A stretch of 64,000 nt of DNA. It comes from Fagopyrum homotropicum. Its lineage: Eukaryota; Streptophyta; Magnoliopsida; Caryophyllales; Polygonaceae. The stretch is taken from assembly GCA_033239125.1 (NCBI GenBank), contig BSWB01000001.1:161595481-161659480 (forward strand), read 5' to 3'. A program made the position numbers and the translations under genes. Every line of letters starts with the position of its first letter. Position 1 is the stretch's first letter. Below the pieces are notes generated by a model. It did no database searches. It saw only the letters and a program-made list of their open reading frames with translations, and was not told where the DNA came from. This document shows positions 1 through 11,856 of the stretch, piece after piece.

Positions 1-1540
1 GTAGCTTATATACGTGTAAAATTTCTTAAAATAATTTTTTTTATTTAATATTATTTTTATAGGGTTATAATTATTATGTATCATTCAATAAGCTGTCATA
101 ATCTATGTAAACTTGCGTTCTCCAACGCCGCTTCCTAGCTTTTTTTTCTCCATAAAATTCATAAGATTTGTAAGCTCCATAAACTCCTAAAACGCTGCCT
201 CCCAAACGGACCCTAAGTCAGTTACGAAGAAGCCTTCCCAAAAAAATGATGAATTGTTCAATTGGGCCACAATTGTTCAATTGGGCCAGTGTAGAAAAGC
301 CCAATGAGCCCAAATATCAACCCAAAATTATAAGCATCACATTATCAATGAAATAGAACAAGTGATAGAAGAAGAACCGGGAAAAGTTTTGTTAAATGAA
401 ATGATTATTTTAATAATATAATGATTAACGTTAATTAATGAAAAAGGTCTGAAAGATTGGAGGAGCACATGATTGAATCACATGGTTGTCAGTGACATCA
501 TCATACGTCTTCACATCTCTGCCCACTAACTCTCCTCTTTCCAATGTCCCCAACATTCGAAACATCACGTGTTTTCCTTCTTTCAAGATCCAAACTTTGC
601 AACTAATTAAAATTTATTAATCACCTAATTACATTATATAATTACTATTAACTTGCTTCTAATTTCAACTCATTCATCTTCTTCAAATCCTATCTATTGA
701 ATTGAATGAGATTCCAATTTTGCTTTGCTATAACGTTATCTTGCTTGTACTATACGTTTGTTCCTTCTTAATGCTCACAACAAAATATCCAACATATATA
801 TATATATACATATTATTGTATATTAATAAACTTAAAATTAAAAGTTTGCTCTAAGTTACTCTGTTCAATTTACAAAAATATTAACTTATTTAGATTTGTT
901 AATTGATAACAAAAAAGTATTTATGTATTTTTTGAAACAGAATGATCGTATCGATCTTTCAAGAACTATTCTACGTACCAGTATACCACAAAGTACGTTG
1001 TATCCTCAAAATTTGTCAACGAGGACATTCAACGTTACATTGTGGAGAATCAATGTTCATACTTCGATAATAAAAAAGATAATGAGTCTAATATATATAT
1101 ATAAGGTTAATGAACTCCTTCTATTACCAATTGGTTTTAGGATGGAATCTCGTTGGACTTATGTGCTGAACTTAGACTCAACACACATATACAATCGGAC
1201 GTGCGATGAAATTGGATGGACATTCGATCTTTCAAGAACTATTCTAAATGTTCATGATGAAACTCCGGTATTTATAACTTACCAAAAACTATAAGCAAAT
1301 CTTATAATTTTTTTGAGTACATAACCCTATCCTATGATTAATCGTCATATGACTTGAATCATTTCTCGTTTGGGTTTCACATTGTGAAATATGTCACAAT
1401 CTTTCAAGGGTGAGTTGGTTAAGTAGGTACATAACGTATTTTTGTGTATATAGTAGGTATGTTTTGTATTGGGTAGACAAAGTAGGCACTTAAAATTATG
1501 TAGAAAAAAATTAATTACAAAACAATAACAGATATTACCT
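1..1540. other. Intergenic DNA, no gene recognised
   Basis: AT-rich sequence with no frame that resembles a known protein. An open frame at 896-1294 has low-complexity composition and contains the same phrase twice (around 950 and 1225), so I do not treat it as coding. The stretch 1080-1280 has the wording of an old LTR fragment that recurs, in either orientation, near 36.5, 37.3, 42.7 and 54.3 kb. Just after this block, 1540-1600 holds a short tandem duplication of the phrase ctaatttggagatattctct. Confidence 0.6.
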
Positions 1541-1720
1541 AATTTGGAGATATTCTCTCTCCTAATTTGGAGATATTCTCTCTCCTATATTAAATAAAAG
1601 ATTTCTAATTACGGATTTGCTGATATGTTAAAATAGGAAATAGTAATTAAAATTTTACTAGAATCTCTCCTTATATTCTCTCTCCTCTTAATTATAATCT
1701 TTTAATTATATTATATAAAT

Positions 1721-2317
1721 AAAAGATTGTGTAAAAGGTAGGATTCGAACTCTGGACGAGTTGCCACTCCCTCCCACCCTTATACTAATTGGACTAATTA
1801 AACTTTGTATATTCTTTTGATGATATACAATATTAATACACAATTTCAATTACACACTAGTGATACATAATTTCAACTACATAATGTTAATAAATGAAAG
1901 ATTTGTGTAACAAAAAACCTTGTGTACGAAATATTCGAGCATACACAATTTCAATTACACAATAGTGATACATAATTTCAAATACATAATGTTAACAAAT
2001 AAATGACTTGTGTCCCAAAAACCTTGTGTACGAAATACTCGAGCGATATAAAATGACTCGAGTATACATAATGTAGCTACATATTATTCAGGAAAGAAAT
2101 TCAGTGAAAGGTATTTCGTACACAAGGTTTTGGTTACACAAGTCTTTTATTTATTAATATTGTGTATTTGAAATTATGTATAAATATTGTGTAATTGAAA
2201 TTGTGTATTAATATTGTGTATCATCAAAATAATACACAAAGTTTAATTAGTCAAACTGGTATAAGGGTGGGGCAACTCGTCCAGAGTTCGAATCCTACCT
2301 TCTACACAATCTTTTAC
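1721..2317. repeat. Long inverted repeat with tRNA-like boxes in both arms
   Basis: The arms 1721-1936 and 2110-2317 are near-perfect reverse complements. The spacer holds a second direct copy (about 1942-2043) of the inner part of the left arm (about 1834-1941). On the plus strand the right arm contains an A-box-like tagtcaaactgg near 2248 and a B-box-like gagttcgaatcc near 2284, about 36 bases apart, as in tRNA-derived SINEs; the left arm carries the same pair inverted. This could be two SINE copies in opposite orientation or a foldback element that captured a SINE head. No coding potential. Confidence 0.7.
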
Positions 2318-2340
2318 TTATTATAATTAATTGGAGAAAT

Positions 2341-4129
2341 AAGAATATTAAGTTGTCCGATATAACAAATTATAAAGTTTAATTGATTATTAATAGGAGA
2401 GAAAATAATCTTTCATTTATCTTTATTTTTTATAGTTAAAATTAGGGTGCCTAGTTTATATCTAAGATACAAAAAATACCTTCTTCCACCGATCTTCTCA
2501 TTTGTAAACTTGATTGTCTTAAAACTTGTGCACCAACAAAGCTAAACTTTGGCAAGAAGATAAAAATATAGATAAAAATTAGTATGAAGTCAGAAGATGC
2601 ATTGTATGTTGCAAGATGCAAAGGCCAATGCCAGAATTGATAGCAGAATTTGGGTGAAGACAAGTGTGATGTCAGAAGAAGCAATTGAGAATTACTAAAA
2701 GATTTTATCATTAATAAGTGGGTTGGTTAAACATTTAATGCAATAATTAAAGTAGATTTAAATATAATGGACCCTTGCTTAAAAAAAGAGTTATAATTTA
2801 TTTATTTATTTATTTTATATACTCATGTTCTTATCCACCATTTTTGGGAGTCACAATGGCAAAGTGCTCATCTTATATTCTCTTACAGCTAATAAGCTTT
2901 CATGCATGGCCATGTGCAAAATAAAAGGCACAAACCAACTGCATTCATTCTTGCATAATAATGCTTCAAATTCAAATTTTTATTCTGACTTTATGGTAAA
3001 TCTTTGATAGTACACTAACAATCTTATTATTATATTAACTTGAAAATGTTTAATACAAATAAATGAAGATTTAAAGAAATAAATAAGTATAAACTAAGAT
3101 AAGACCAAGTCTACGTTATGGTCATTCTGATTTAATTGGGACATTTGATTTTCCACAATAATTTACATATAAACTTTATATTTTTATCCGTAAGCATTGA
3201 TAGGTTGTATATATAACCGAGTAAATAAACTTGTAAAGTTGACTTTCATACTCTAATGAAGTAACAAGAGTGGTTGAGAACTACTTGGTCAATCTGTGAG
3301 CAATTGTTCAAAGCCATGTGTGTAAACATCTATGAAGGAGATATATTATACATACATTGCCCATATATGTATAACATATTGTTTGAAACTTTTGTAAAAA
3401 GTCATCTCTAAATTTGATAGTACTCGAGTTTTTGACATTTTTAAATCGGCCCAAATATTTGGGACATTTAAATTCATATATGAGACATTTAAATTCAAAA
3501 ATTTGACCTTAACTTTCGGTATTTTTAATAAATAGATTGGATATCTAGCCTAATATCCGGTTATAAATGGTTGATCCGAGTAATAATTACTTGGATCAAT
3601 CGAATATCCAAAAATTTTATCCGTATTTGTTCTGGTGATTCATAAAAAACGTTAAGATAGCTTCGGATCATCAATTAATGAATTATTTTAGATGTTCTCG
3701 GATCGAAATATCGGGTTAACAAATCATAAACTTTTGTTCGTCCTTATCATACACAACGTATATACATTAGAAACTCAAGTTCAACGTATATACGTTAGAA
3801 ACTCAAGTTGGTTGGATTTTTCATTCCACCCTTGTTTAGATTCAATTTTTTCGTGTAATCTTTGTGAGATACTTTCTCTTTTTACAACTCAATGCCTCTG
3901 AAAATCTCATAAAGTTAGTTTATTAATGTTAAAACCGATCCAAAACTTATTATTAATACTTGAATTAAACATATAAGAATTTTGTAAGGTGCATATACGG
4001 GCAAGGATATAGATGAGAAGACTCGAACTCGTGACCAAGTAAAAAAACCGAATCTAAATATTTTTATATGAAGAATCAAATTTATGTTTAGAAGATGAGA
4101 CGCGTTATTTAAACCGGGTTTGTTTTCCA
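2341..4129. other. Intergenic DNA, nothing recognised
   Basis: AT-rich sequence. Short open frames (for example 2451-2711 minus, 2825-3007 plus and 3692-3901 plus) lack domain signatures or convincing composition. A tRNA B-box-like phrase in reverse orientation lies near 4020, probably part of an old retroelement. Confidence 0.5.
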
Positions 4130-4700
4130 AACGTGTGGTTTACTAATCCAGACGACGTAGTTTGATCTAAGTGAGAAAATATGTAAGATTAAGCTTCAAC
4201 TCACCTAAACTCTAATATCTCATTCTCACCTCTTTTTTTCTCCCACCACTCTCTATTCTCCAATCTTTGCTTCTGGTGATCTTGAGCGAAGAACATGTTC
4301 TCCTCTCGAGGTTTTGCTTATGTATGAGTGTTCACCTACACAACAGAAAACGAGATTGAGCGTTTGAAACCCTCGATTGTTGCTAACTTGAAAGGAAACT
4401 TCAAGCCACCATCTGTGTGGACCACGAAGAAGATCTTTTGATCTTCAGACTCGTGTGTTGTTCTTGTTCGTTTGTGCTTTCTTTTTTTTTTTCTTTTTTT
4501 TTACTCTTACTTACCTTTGTTCTTGGTTTTACACTTGAACTTTTATCCTCTGTAACTCTTGTTTTTGGCTTTGGCTTTACAAATTATAGTAGATTGGATC
4601 AATAACGAGATCCCGGGGACGTAGGAATTTATTCCGAACCTCGTCGACAAGTTCTTGTGTTCAAATCTTGCTCTTAGAGACTATCGCTCTAAATTATACT
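4130..4700 (+). mobile_element. Probable LTR or solo LTR remnant of a copia-like element
   Basis: The stretch has a pyrimidine-rich leader-like region, a long T tract near 4485-4502, then agattggatcaataacgaga and cccggggacgtagg. That resembles the R-U5 and leader end of plant copia LTRs, where transcripts read through a poly-T/CT region before the phrase 'ggacgtagg'. I could not fix TG...CA ends or a target duplication, and no flanking gag or pol is visible. The family assignment is inference. Confidence 0.35.
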
Positions 4701-4790
4701 CCGTATGAGTTTAATCGTTTAGATATGTTATATATTACGCTTACAAATTCAAATATCTTTTCAAATAGAATTAAAAAGTAGTCAACTAAG

Positions 4791-5359
4791 TAGGGGTGAG
4801 CATAGGTCCAAACCCAAACCGAACCGCTAAAAAGCGAACCGAACCTAAAACTAATTTTTCAAAAAACCTTGGACCGAAAACTGAACTTATACAAGTAGGT
4901 TCGGTTTCGGTTTGGATCTAAAACCGAAAACTTGAAATATTGGAACCTAAAACCGAAGCTATTAGATCGGTTTCGGTTCGGTTTAGGTTTTGGACCTAAA
5001 TGGACCAAAAAAATAAAATTTACAAAACTCGATAAATTAACAATAAAATGATAAAGTCTAAATCTCTAACAATTTTAATATAAAGAATTAAAACCTAAAA
5101 AAATAACAATCTCATTTAAAGGTACATTACCCGCTTTCCAACTATATTTAAACGTTTTTCTTTATTAAATACAAATAGAAATTCGGTTTTCGTTTTTTTT
5201 TATCGGTTTTACGGTTTCGGACCGAAACCAAACCGAAACATAAATCGTAAAAACCAAGGACCTAAAACCGAAACTAATTTGTCGGTTTAGGTTCGGTTTG
5301 AACCAAAATTACCGGTTCGGTTCGATTCAGATAAATCGAACCGAACTTGCTCAGCCCTA
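4791..5359. mobile_element. Non-autonomous hAT element with 8-bp target duplication
   Basis: The termini taggggtgagca (left) and tagggctgagca (right, reverse complement) match at 11 of 12 bases and are the usual kind for plant hAT elements. The flanking octamers caactaag (4783-4790) and ccactaag (5360-5367) match at 7 of 8, as expected of a hAT target-site duplication. The interior is made almost entirely of short subterminal repeats of the type cggtttcggtt/aaccgaaacc in both orientations, and no transposase frame is present. Total length is 569 bp. Confidence 0.85.
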
Positions 5360-5367
5360 CCACTAAG

Positions 5368-7617
5368 TCATCTAAAAAAGATCACTATTCAGATACACGC
5401 TAAATCTCAAGTTAAAACCATAAAAACAAAGGAAAATGTTTTCCAATTAAAATTGGGAAAAAAATATATATGAAATAATCAATGTATAAAATACTTATAA
5501 AGCAAGAGTGTAGTATTAAATATGAATTTGGGCTGGGTGGGGAGCATATGAAATCCTTGAACTCTGCTTTGGACTGTCAACACTGTTTCTCTTGCCTGCT
5601 GCAGCTCTTGAAGGTCCTGTTTGGATCAAAAGGACTGCAGGCTTTTTATTTGTCTCCCTATTCAAGATTGTACATTTGTACCAACTGGTCCTTCCAAACA
5701 AGCCCTTAAGAAATTTATGTTTAAAGCAGGAGCACCCCACCACCCCCAATTACCTTCATCACCTCCTATTTACTGTTCCTTCCTATACAACACTTCTTTG
5801 CCTAAAGTAATGAAAACTTAGGTTTTCTTGTGCTTCATCCAAACATTTCACATAACAATCTCATTTCATTCATTACCAAAGGGGACAAAAAAAAACCCAC
5901 ATCACTTACAAACACAAACAAAGTCTATCATTTAAGTTTAGAGGATCCCTTGATAGGTTGCTAATTAGGGTTGGACATGGATTGAGGTAATTTCACATCA
6001 TGGGATGAACCTAGTTTTAAGATTGAATCCCGTCGAACTCTATTTCGGTTAGTACGATTATGAAAATTGATGAAGCGCTAATTGTAAAATTACCGGAACC
6101 TTGTCTGAGAATTCGAGTGGAAACTGAGAGTAGTGGGCACGATGAAGTTGCTGCTTGAGCGCACAGTTAAGAACGATAGAATTGCCAGACTTGCAGTTCT
6201 GTTGTAAAATCATATAAACATGAATACATGAGTACAAAACGATGAAGTTGCCTTTGTAGCCACATTTTGAGAAGTCAATTAATATTACAAGGCAAAGAGA
6301 GTTGGAGATTTGATTTTCATTATCACTTTTAGAAGTGAGAAATTGAGGGTGGAGAGTATCGATTCTTAATATAAATTTACAATTAATTATATGTGGAACA
6401 AAACGGATCTAGGGGTGAAAATTTGAATGACGTTATTGTAATATTTTAGAAAAAACCCGTCGGATTCGGGATACAACCGAGACGATATCGGGACTTGTCT
6501 CACCCTGTTGTTAATTAGTTTTATAATAAAATATTACTGAATTCATGTACCGGGTTTGATTGTGTAAAACCCCAAACCCGATAGTTTTATAGCCAACGTA
6601 GGACACTTTACAACCATCAACGACAATTTCGTCACCCATTTTACGACGTTGCTACTTGTAACACTCTTACCCATCAACAGATATCGGTCCGATAGCTTTG
6701 CTTACTATGTAAAACACATTTCAATTGTCAACAACACATCATTTGCCCATATGCTCTACTTCTTATAGTACTTTCACCCTATGAATGCCATATTGATCCC
6801 ACAATTTTGTTTTGCTTGTCCTTGTATGCATGAACCCATCACATGGATCAAAACATGCTATCACTTCTTTATGCATTTGGGGAAAAAACTTCAATAGAAG
6901 ATAGGAAATGATAGATTGAGAGACCACCATACCCATCTCAAATGGCAATTTCACTTGCATACAAACCCACTATTTTGTAGGAATCCAATGGAAAATATAT
7001 AAAAATACATAAGAGAAGTCTCACTCATAATGTCACTTTGCACAAAGCATTACAACAAGGTGCAATTTCTAATACAATGGTGGTCACACATACATTGGTG
7101 ACAGTAATCTAGTGAGATGTTGTACTAAAAGTAGAAAGTAAATGACAATTTTACCCCTACTTGTTTGTTTGCTTCTGTGTTCTGACTAGCTTCTTCTCCA
7201 AATCCGAGGGCATTTTTTTTGTTTAGAGAGGTTTGTGATTAGACCCATCCATGGTGGTGAAACCCAAAAGAATAATGGTGATACAGTGCAATTAATTTTT
7301 CAAGAAGAGGAATCTGACAGTGAAACCTACTTCTTCTTCAATCTTCTATCACTTTCACCACTTAAAACCCGCCAAATTTTCAAATATGTTCAGAAAACTT
7401 AGATCAGACTCTCAAAGTATAACATCATCTAGAATCCAAAGCTTTGGATTTCAGAGTTCTGGGTTTGTGGATAAGATGTATGATTAATCCATTTTTTATT
7501 TTTATTTTGATTATCTTTTCTCTCTTGGCAGTTTGCATAATGAGATACTAATTCATCAAAATGAGCAATGAATGTCATCTACCTTTTATTTACAGAGTTG
7601 AATCCAAAATTTTGTCA
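5368..7617. other. Intergenic DNA, no gene recognised
   Basis: The block 5480-5830 is slightly richer in GC and open in several frames on both strands, but none looks like a known protein and the overlaps are mutually exclusive. The open frame 6763-6960 (minus) is unrecognised. A 33-codon frame at 7386-7487 (plus; begins MFRKLRSDSQ) sits in a leader-like CT-rich stretch. It could be a small peptide or upstream ORF of a lost or unseen transcript, but there is no independent support. Confidence 0.4.
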
Positions 7618-7626
7618 ATTATTATT

Positions 7627-7889
7627 GAGGAAATTACAAGAAACAACCCGCTAAATAGGTCATATTGCAAATAATCACCCGCTCTATCACTATTTATCGG
7701 AAACCACCCGCTAAAAATACTCTATTATCAGAATATCACCTTGTGTCAGAAGGTAAACTGACGGTATTCTGACACAAGGTGGTATTTTGGTAACGGAGTA
7801 TTTTTAGCGGTGGTTTCCGGTAAATAGTGATAGAGCGGTTGTTATTTGCAATATGGTCTATTTAGCGGGTGATTTTCGGTAATTTTCTC
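7627..7889. mobile_element. Foldback MITE, Mutator-like, 9-bp target duplication
   Basis: Nearly the whole 263-bp element is an inverted repeat with arms of roughly 120 bases meeting near 7750. Each end carries the phrase acccgctaaata followed by catattgcaaataa on the appropriate strand. The 9-mer attattatt occurs immediately outside both ends (7618-7626 and 7890-7898), the duplication length typical of Mutator-like elements. No coding capacity. The terminal sequence shows some resemblance to the larger inverted-repeat element at 32.1-33.1 kb. Confidence 0.85.
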
Positions 7890-7898
7890 ATTATTATT

Positions 7899-9478
7899 TA
7901 TGCAAGGGAGTTAAGGGTTTCTTTGGTATTCATATTAGGTTATTGAATATGTGTGTGATATCAATCTAAACGAGTCTTATATAGGTGGTAACCTGACAAC
8001 CGACTCACGTGGTTGTTGGGTTATGAAACTTGAAAGTATCATATCCTTCCGGACTGAAGCTTTCGTCAATCTAATAGTTATTGGAATTTACATCACAAAA
8101 ACATAGTTCAAAACTTGACTTGGTAATGTATCTATAACCACGACTCAAACGGAAAGTAAGTCAAGCTCGAATAGTGAGGAAACTTTATCACTAGACGTAG
8201 TTACAATTTGTGGTGAAATAGTTAACCAATTTTCATCTCCAATCTCTTTATTGATTGCTTTCAATTTCAAACGGGATGATGAGCAAAACTTATGACAAGT
8301 GGTGGACTAAAGTTGAGCAATCCTTTCATTCGATAAGTTCTACGGAAAAATGGATCTCAACACTAATTTTTCTGATGATCCCGAACTTCGTGTTCTTATT
8401 CGAAATAATGCTTTAGGGTATACTAACTTTAGGAGGTATTCCAAACTAACCTGTTTCGGTGTCAACAAAACAAATAAATAAATAGCATCATTATAGACGA
8501 ATAAAAAAACACTTGAAACAATTTGGTTTACTAGGCTTTTCAAATTTTGTGTTTAATAAATGTACCCCTTAAGAGAAGAGTGTGTAGAATTTGTGAATAA
8601 ATACAAAAGGTTGGGGTATATTTACTTAATTAAAACATTAAAAAGCCTAGTTACTACTCTAGTTTTTCAAAAAGACCTAGTTACCAAAATTGCCCAAAAA
8701 ACTTTGCTAACAAATGATTGTAATGGCAGATTGTATATTATAGTAAATTAGGAGTGGTTTTTCGAAAATAGGTATATTTTAAGGTTGGTCAATGAATTTT
8801 TCCAAATCATAACTGCAAAAACAGAAGAATTATTTGAGCTTTCACTTCTCATAATGTTGCCTCACCTCCAAACAAGATTGGAAATTTGATTGTTTTATAT
8901 TCTTTCAAGTCTCAAACAATAAATAAAATCATAAAAAAAAATAATATCATATCCTTATTGTCAATAACTTGTTTGGGTAAACTTTGTGGATTCCACAGAT
9001 ACCACTGCCAGTGTGAAAGAAAGGGAAAACATTTAATGTTGCCATTGCAAACTGTAAAGTTTATTGGGCCCATTTCAGAAAAAAAGCAGAAGCCTTGCCT
9101 CTTTTTTCACAACCTGCAAAAGTAGGTACCAAATTCAATTATTTCTCCAACACTTTTACATTGTTTCAGATTTTTATGGGTTTCATCAATTGCCACTAAG
9201 TTTTGAATAATTGCAGAATCAACACCAAGATTATGAAAAAGTGACAATTATGTACATAATCAAGATACCAAAATTTGTCCATCTCCACATTTTCCATTTC
9301 CCACCTTCATTTTGTACAAATTTAACCCTAGACCCCAAAACTACAAACTTCATCAAATTCTTGCCCTGCTGGATATTGATGATTCCATTTATGATATGAT
9401 ATATTTTGCTTCTAAAAAACAAACTGTTTTCTGAAACAACAGAAAACAATCTGATCTTCTTCAACTTGTTCTTTGCCT
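7899..9478. other. Intergenic DNA, downstream flank of the TPR gene
   Basis: No gene is recognised. The sequence is AT-rich with short frames only (8340-8543 minus, 8560-8751 plus, 8886-9125 plus), none with a signature. The last few hundred bases lie just 3' of the minus-strand TPR gene and presumably include its 3' untranslated region, but I could not identify a single polyadenylation site with confidence. Confidence 0.5.
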
Positions 9479-11679
9479 TCAGCAACTCAATGCTTCATAC
9501 TTCACAGAAATTGGACGGTTAAACCCGGTTTGTGACAACATATTACCCACCACTGCCAAGTCTCTACAAAATGCCCCTTGGTAAACCCGGTTTGAATTCG
9601 GGCTTGACCCGGTTTCGGAAATTGGTGATCCTTGAGGTTGTTTTTGTTGCTGTTGTTGTTGGTGTTCGGCTTGAGCTCGTTGGAGTGCGAAAGCTACCTT
9701 TCGACGCTCCATCTCGGCTTTCTCTTCCTCCGCGATTAAACCCATTACATTCGAATAACCTTTCTGAATTAGCCTGTATAGCAAAACCGCGGACATTCGG
9801 GCTCGATCACGGGCCTCGTGTTGTTCCGGTTCACATCCGAACTCAACCCTATCTAGAAACCCGATAACTCGATCCGGTTTGTGTTTCAAAACCAATAGTA
9901 AATGAGCCCGGTTTAGCTCGGACCGCGAACAGCCGCGACGAACCCCGATTAACGCGTGGTAGTCGACAGAACCGGTTTCACCACCAGCGAGCCGGGATTT
10001 TAAACGTTGGATCTTTGCTGAGACTTGACAGAGTCTACCCGGGATTTCGCGGTACCGGACTCCGGCACTGGCAGTCCTCCACGCTGGAATTCCGGGAGCT
10101 TTTCGATCACGGAGAATCGAGTTGAGTAGGAGCTTCGCGTGTTCGAGGTCGTGAACGGAGTCCGTTAGACAGTTGATTAACTCGAATAGGGAGGCGCGTG
10201 AGATCAACGCGGCGACAGAGGATGGATCAAGGGCTAGGGTTTTGTTGGTATCGGCAATTGACTCGGAGATTCTTCCAGCGGCGCGAAAGGCAGAGGATCG
10301 GAGGAGGTGACAGTCAGCGAGAAAGGCTGGCGGCGCAGGTCGCCGGCCGTCCAGGAGTTTTGAGAAATGTCGGATTGACTCTGAGTAGAGACCAGCGTCT
10401 AAGGCAGCAACTGCAGCAGCACGTCGCCGGAGAAGAAGCTTGATTTGTCCGATTTGATGGTTTATCGACTCCGATTCAGTCAACGGCGCATGGAGATGAT
10501 GATTGCTGTCATCGGAGATAATCACCGGCAGATTTCCTCCGGCAAAGAAGATATCTTCTGATTGAGAGTTACTCCGGCGACGAAATGCAGCTGATGAAAG
10601 GCGTTTCCCAGTTTGAAGAAGAACCATTGCGTCTTCCATTAGACCTAAATGACAGCACGCTTGGCCTAACACAGTGTACCTGAGTCAGATCAGCAAATTA
10701 ACCGAGTTAGATACAAAAGTAAACGAGCTGACTCAATTGGTATGCATTAATGGTTAGCTTATGAGTGTCATAATTATACTCTCAACTACTTACCAATCTC
10801 ACCGTGAAAAGATGAAATCTCATCAAAGAAAATGACCAAATCATCCCCAGAATTTAATACAGTAAGTTTCTTGTTGGGGCCCATGAAACTAGAGAAGTGC
10901 ATAGAGAACAGAGCATCAATGGTGTACTGAAGAAGGAAATGTTTCCATCTACCAAGATGAAAAATATGCCATTTTTATATCGATTTCAACTCATTTGATT
11001 TATGCAAATCAACTCTTGCCTAAGCGGATTCAGTTACCTTTCTTAAACAAAACTAAGTACAAAACACAATCACAAAATGTTACAAAACTAAAATTACCTC
11101 CAATGGCCTTCGATTTCGTCGTTCTTACAAAGACCGGCCAGAACCCGGTTCTTTAGATCGGAAACGGAGAAGCATTTGAACGTGAGCGAGTCACATCCAC
11201 CGGGAATTAGCTTGACTCGGTCACGGTTCAACGGCTGAGATGAAGCAATCGATGAACCGGCCGATGAGTCATCGGAATCAGAAGAAGAGGAGATCAGCTT
11301 ATAGCTCGGAATGTAGTCTTGAAGCATGTTGGCAACGTCCTTGAACCGCCGGAGATGAAGAAGACATCGAGCTTTAAGCTCGAGAGCCGGTTCATAGCTT
11401 GGTGAGTAACTCAGTGCTGAGTCGAGTAGACTCAGAGCTGAGTTAATCTCTATTAGATCCCGAGTTGAGATCAGGATTTTGGCTTCTTTGACATACTTGT
11501 CAACAATCTGGTGAAACAAAAAAAATAACATAAACCCATTTTAGATCAGAGTGATTAGAACAAACCCATGAAATCAAATGAAAATTTGGATTCAATCTCT
11601 TAGTTAAAGATGATACCTTTTTAGTGCTAAGCCACCATGGCTTCTTGTCTGTGAAATGAAGAGATGGAGAAGCAGCCAT
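9479..11679 (-). CDS. TPR-like protein with C-terminal J-like segment (3 exons)
   Basis: Three exons on the minus strand join in frame: 11617-11679, 11098-11507 and 9479-10679, each bounded by GT...AG, giving 557 aa. The start ATG at 11679 opens MAASPSLHFTDKKPWWLSTK. TPR-type helical repeats are visible at about residues 38-90 (exon 2) and 245-345 (exon 3). Residues about 395-435 (YHALIGVRRGCSRSEL... HKPD) look like a J domain, but the HPD tripeptide is not exact. A charged coiled segment with a glutamine run near residue 500 precedes a C-terminal block ending NRPISVKYEALSC. It resembles a plant family of TPR-containing proteins with a J-like region; the biochemical role is unknown to me. TPRs bind partner proteins, often chaperones, so a co-chaperone or scaffold role is inference. 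All exons are open, and it is the only apparently intact host gene here. Confidence 0.92.
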
Positions 11680-11849
11680 GGCAAATTATGAACCCTAGCA
11701 AATTTCTCTTGTTTACAATCTTCTTCTTATTCTTCTAATTCTTCAATTCATTTACCAATTTTGTTTTTTTATTTTTGTTTTCTCTCTTGAGGGAGAGAAG
11801 AAAATGGAAGAAATCAGATGAAGAAGAAGAAGAGAAGGGAAGAAGAGGG

Positions 11850-11856
11850 TATTTAA
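11850..11856 (-). promoter_or_regulatory. TATA-like box of the TPR gene
   Basis: On the minus strand the sequence reads CCCTTAAATACCC, with the AT core about 170 bases before the ATG at 11679. The intervening leader is rich in CT/TTC repeats, common in plant 5' untranslated regions. Start of transcription would be expected about 25-35 bases downstream of the box; that is inference. Confidence 0.4.

Noticed and set aside
896..1294. 132-codon open frame
   Set aside because: No domain; overlaps an LTR-fragment-like stretch and has an internal repeated phrase.
2247..2300. tRNA gene in the inverted repeat
   Set aside because: Only promoter-like boxes; no tRNA stem pairing and present as inverted copies.
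5482..5821. Overlapping frames on both strands
   Set aside because: Mutually exclusive, no domain, no splice logic; left as unrecognised.
9532..10443. Plus-strand frames at 9532-9867 and 10198-10443
   Set aside because: Antisense shadows of the TPR gene's large third exon.
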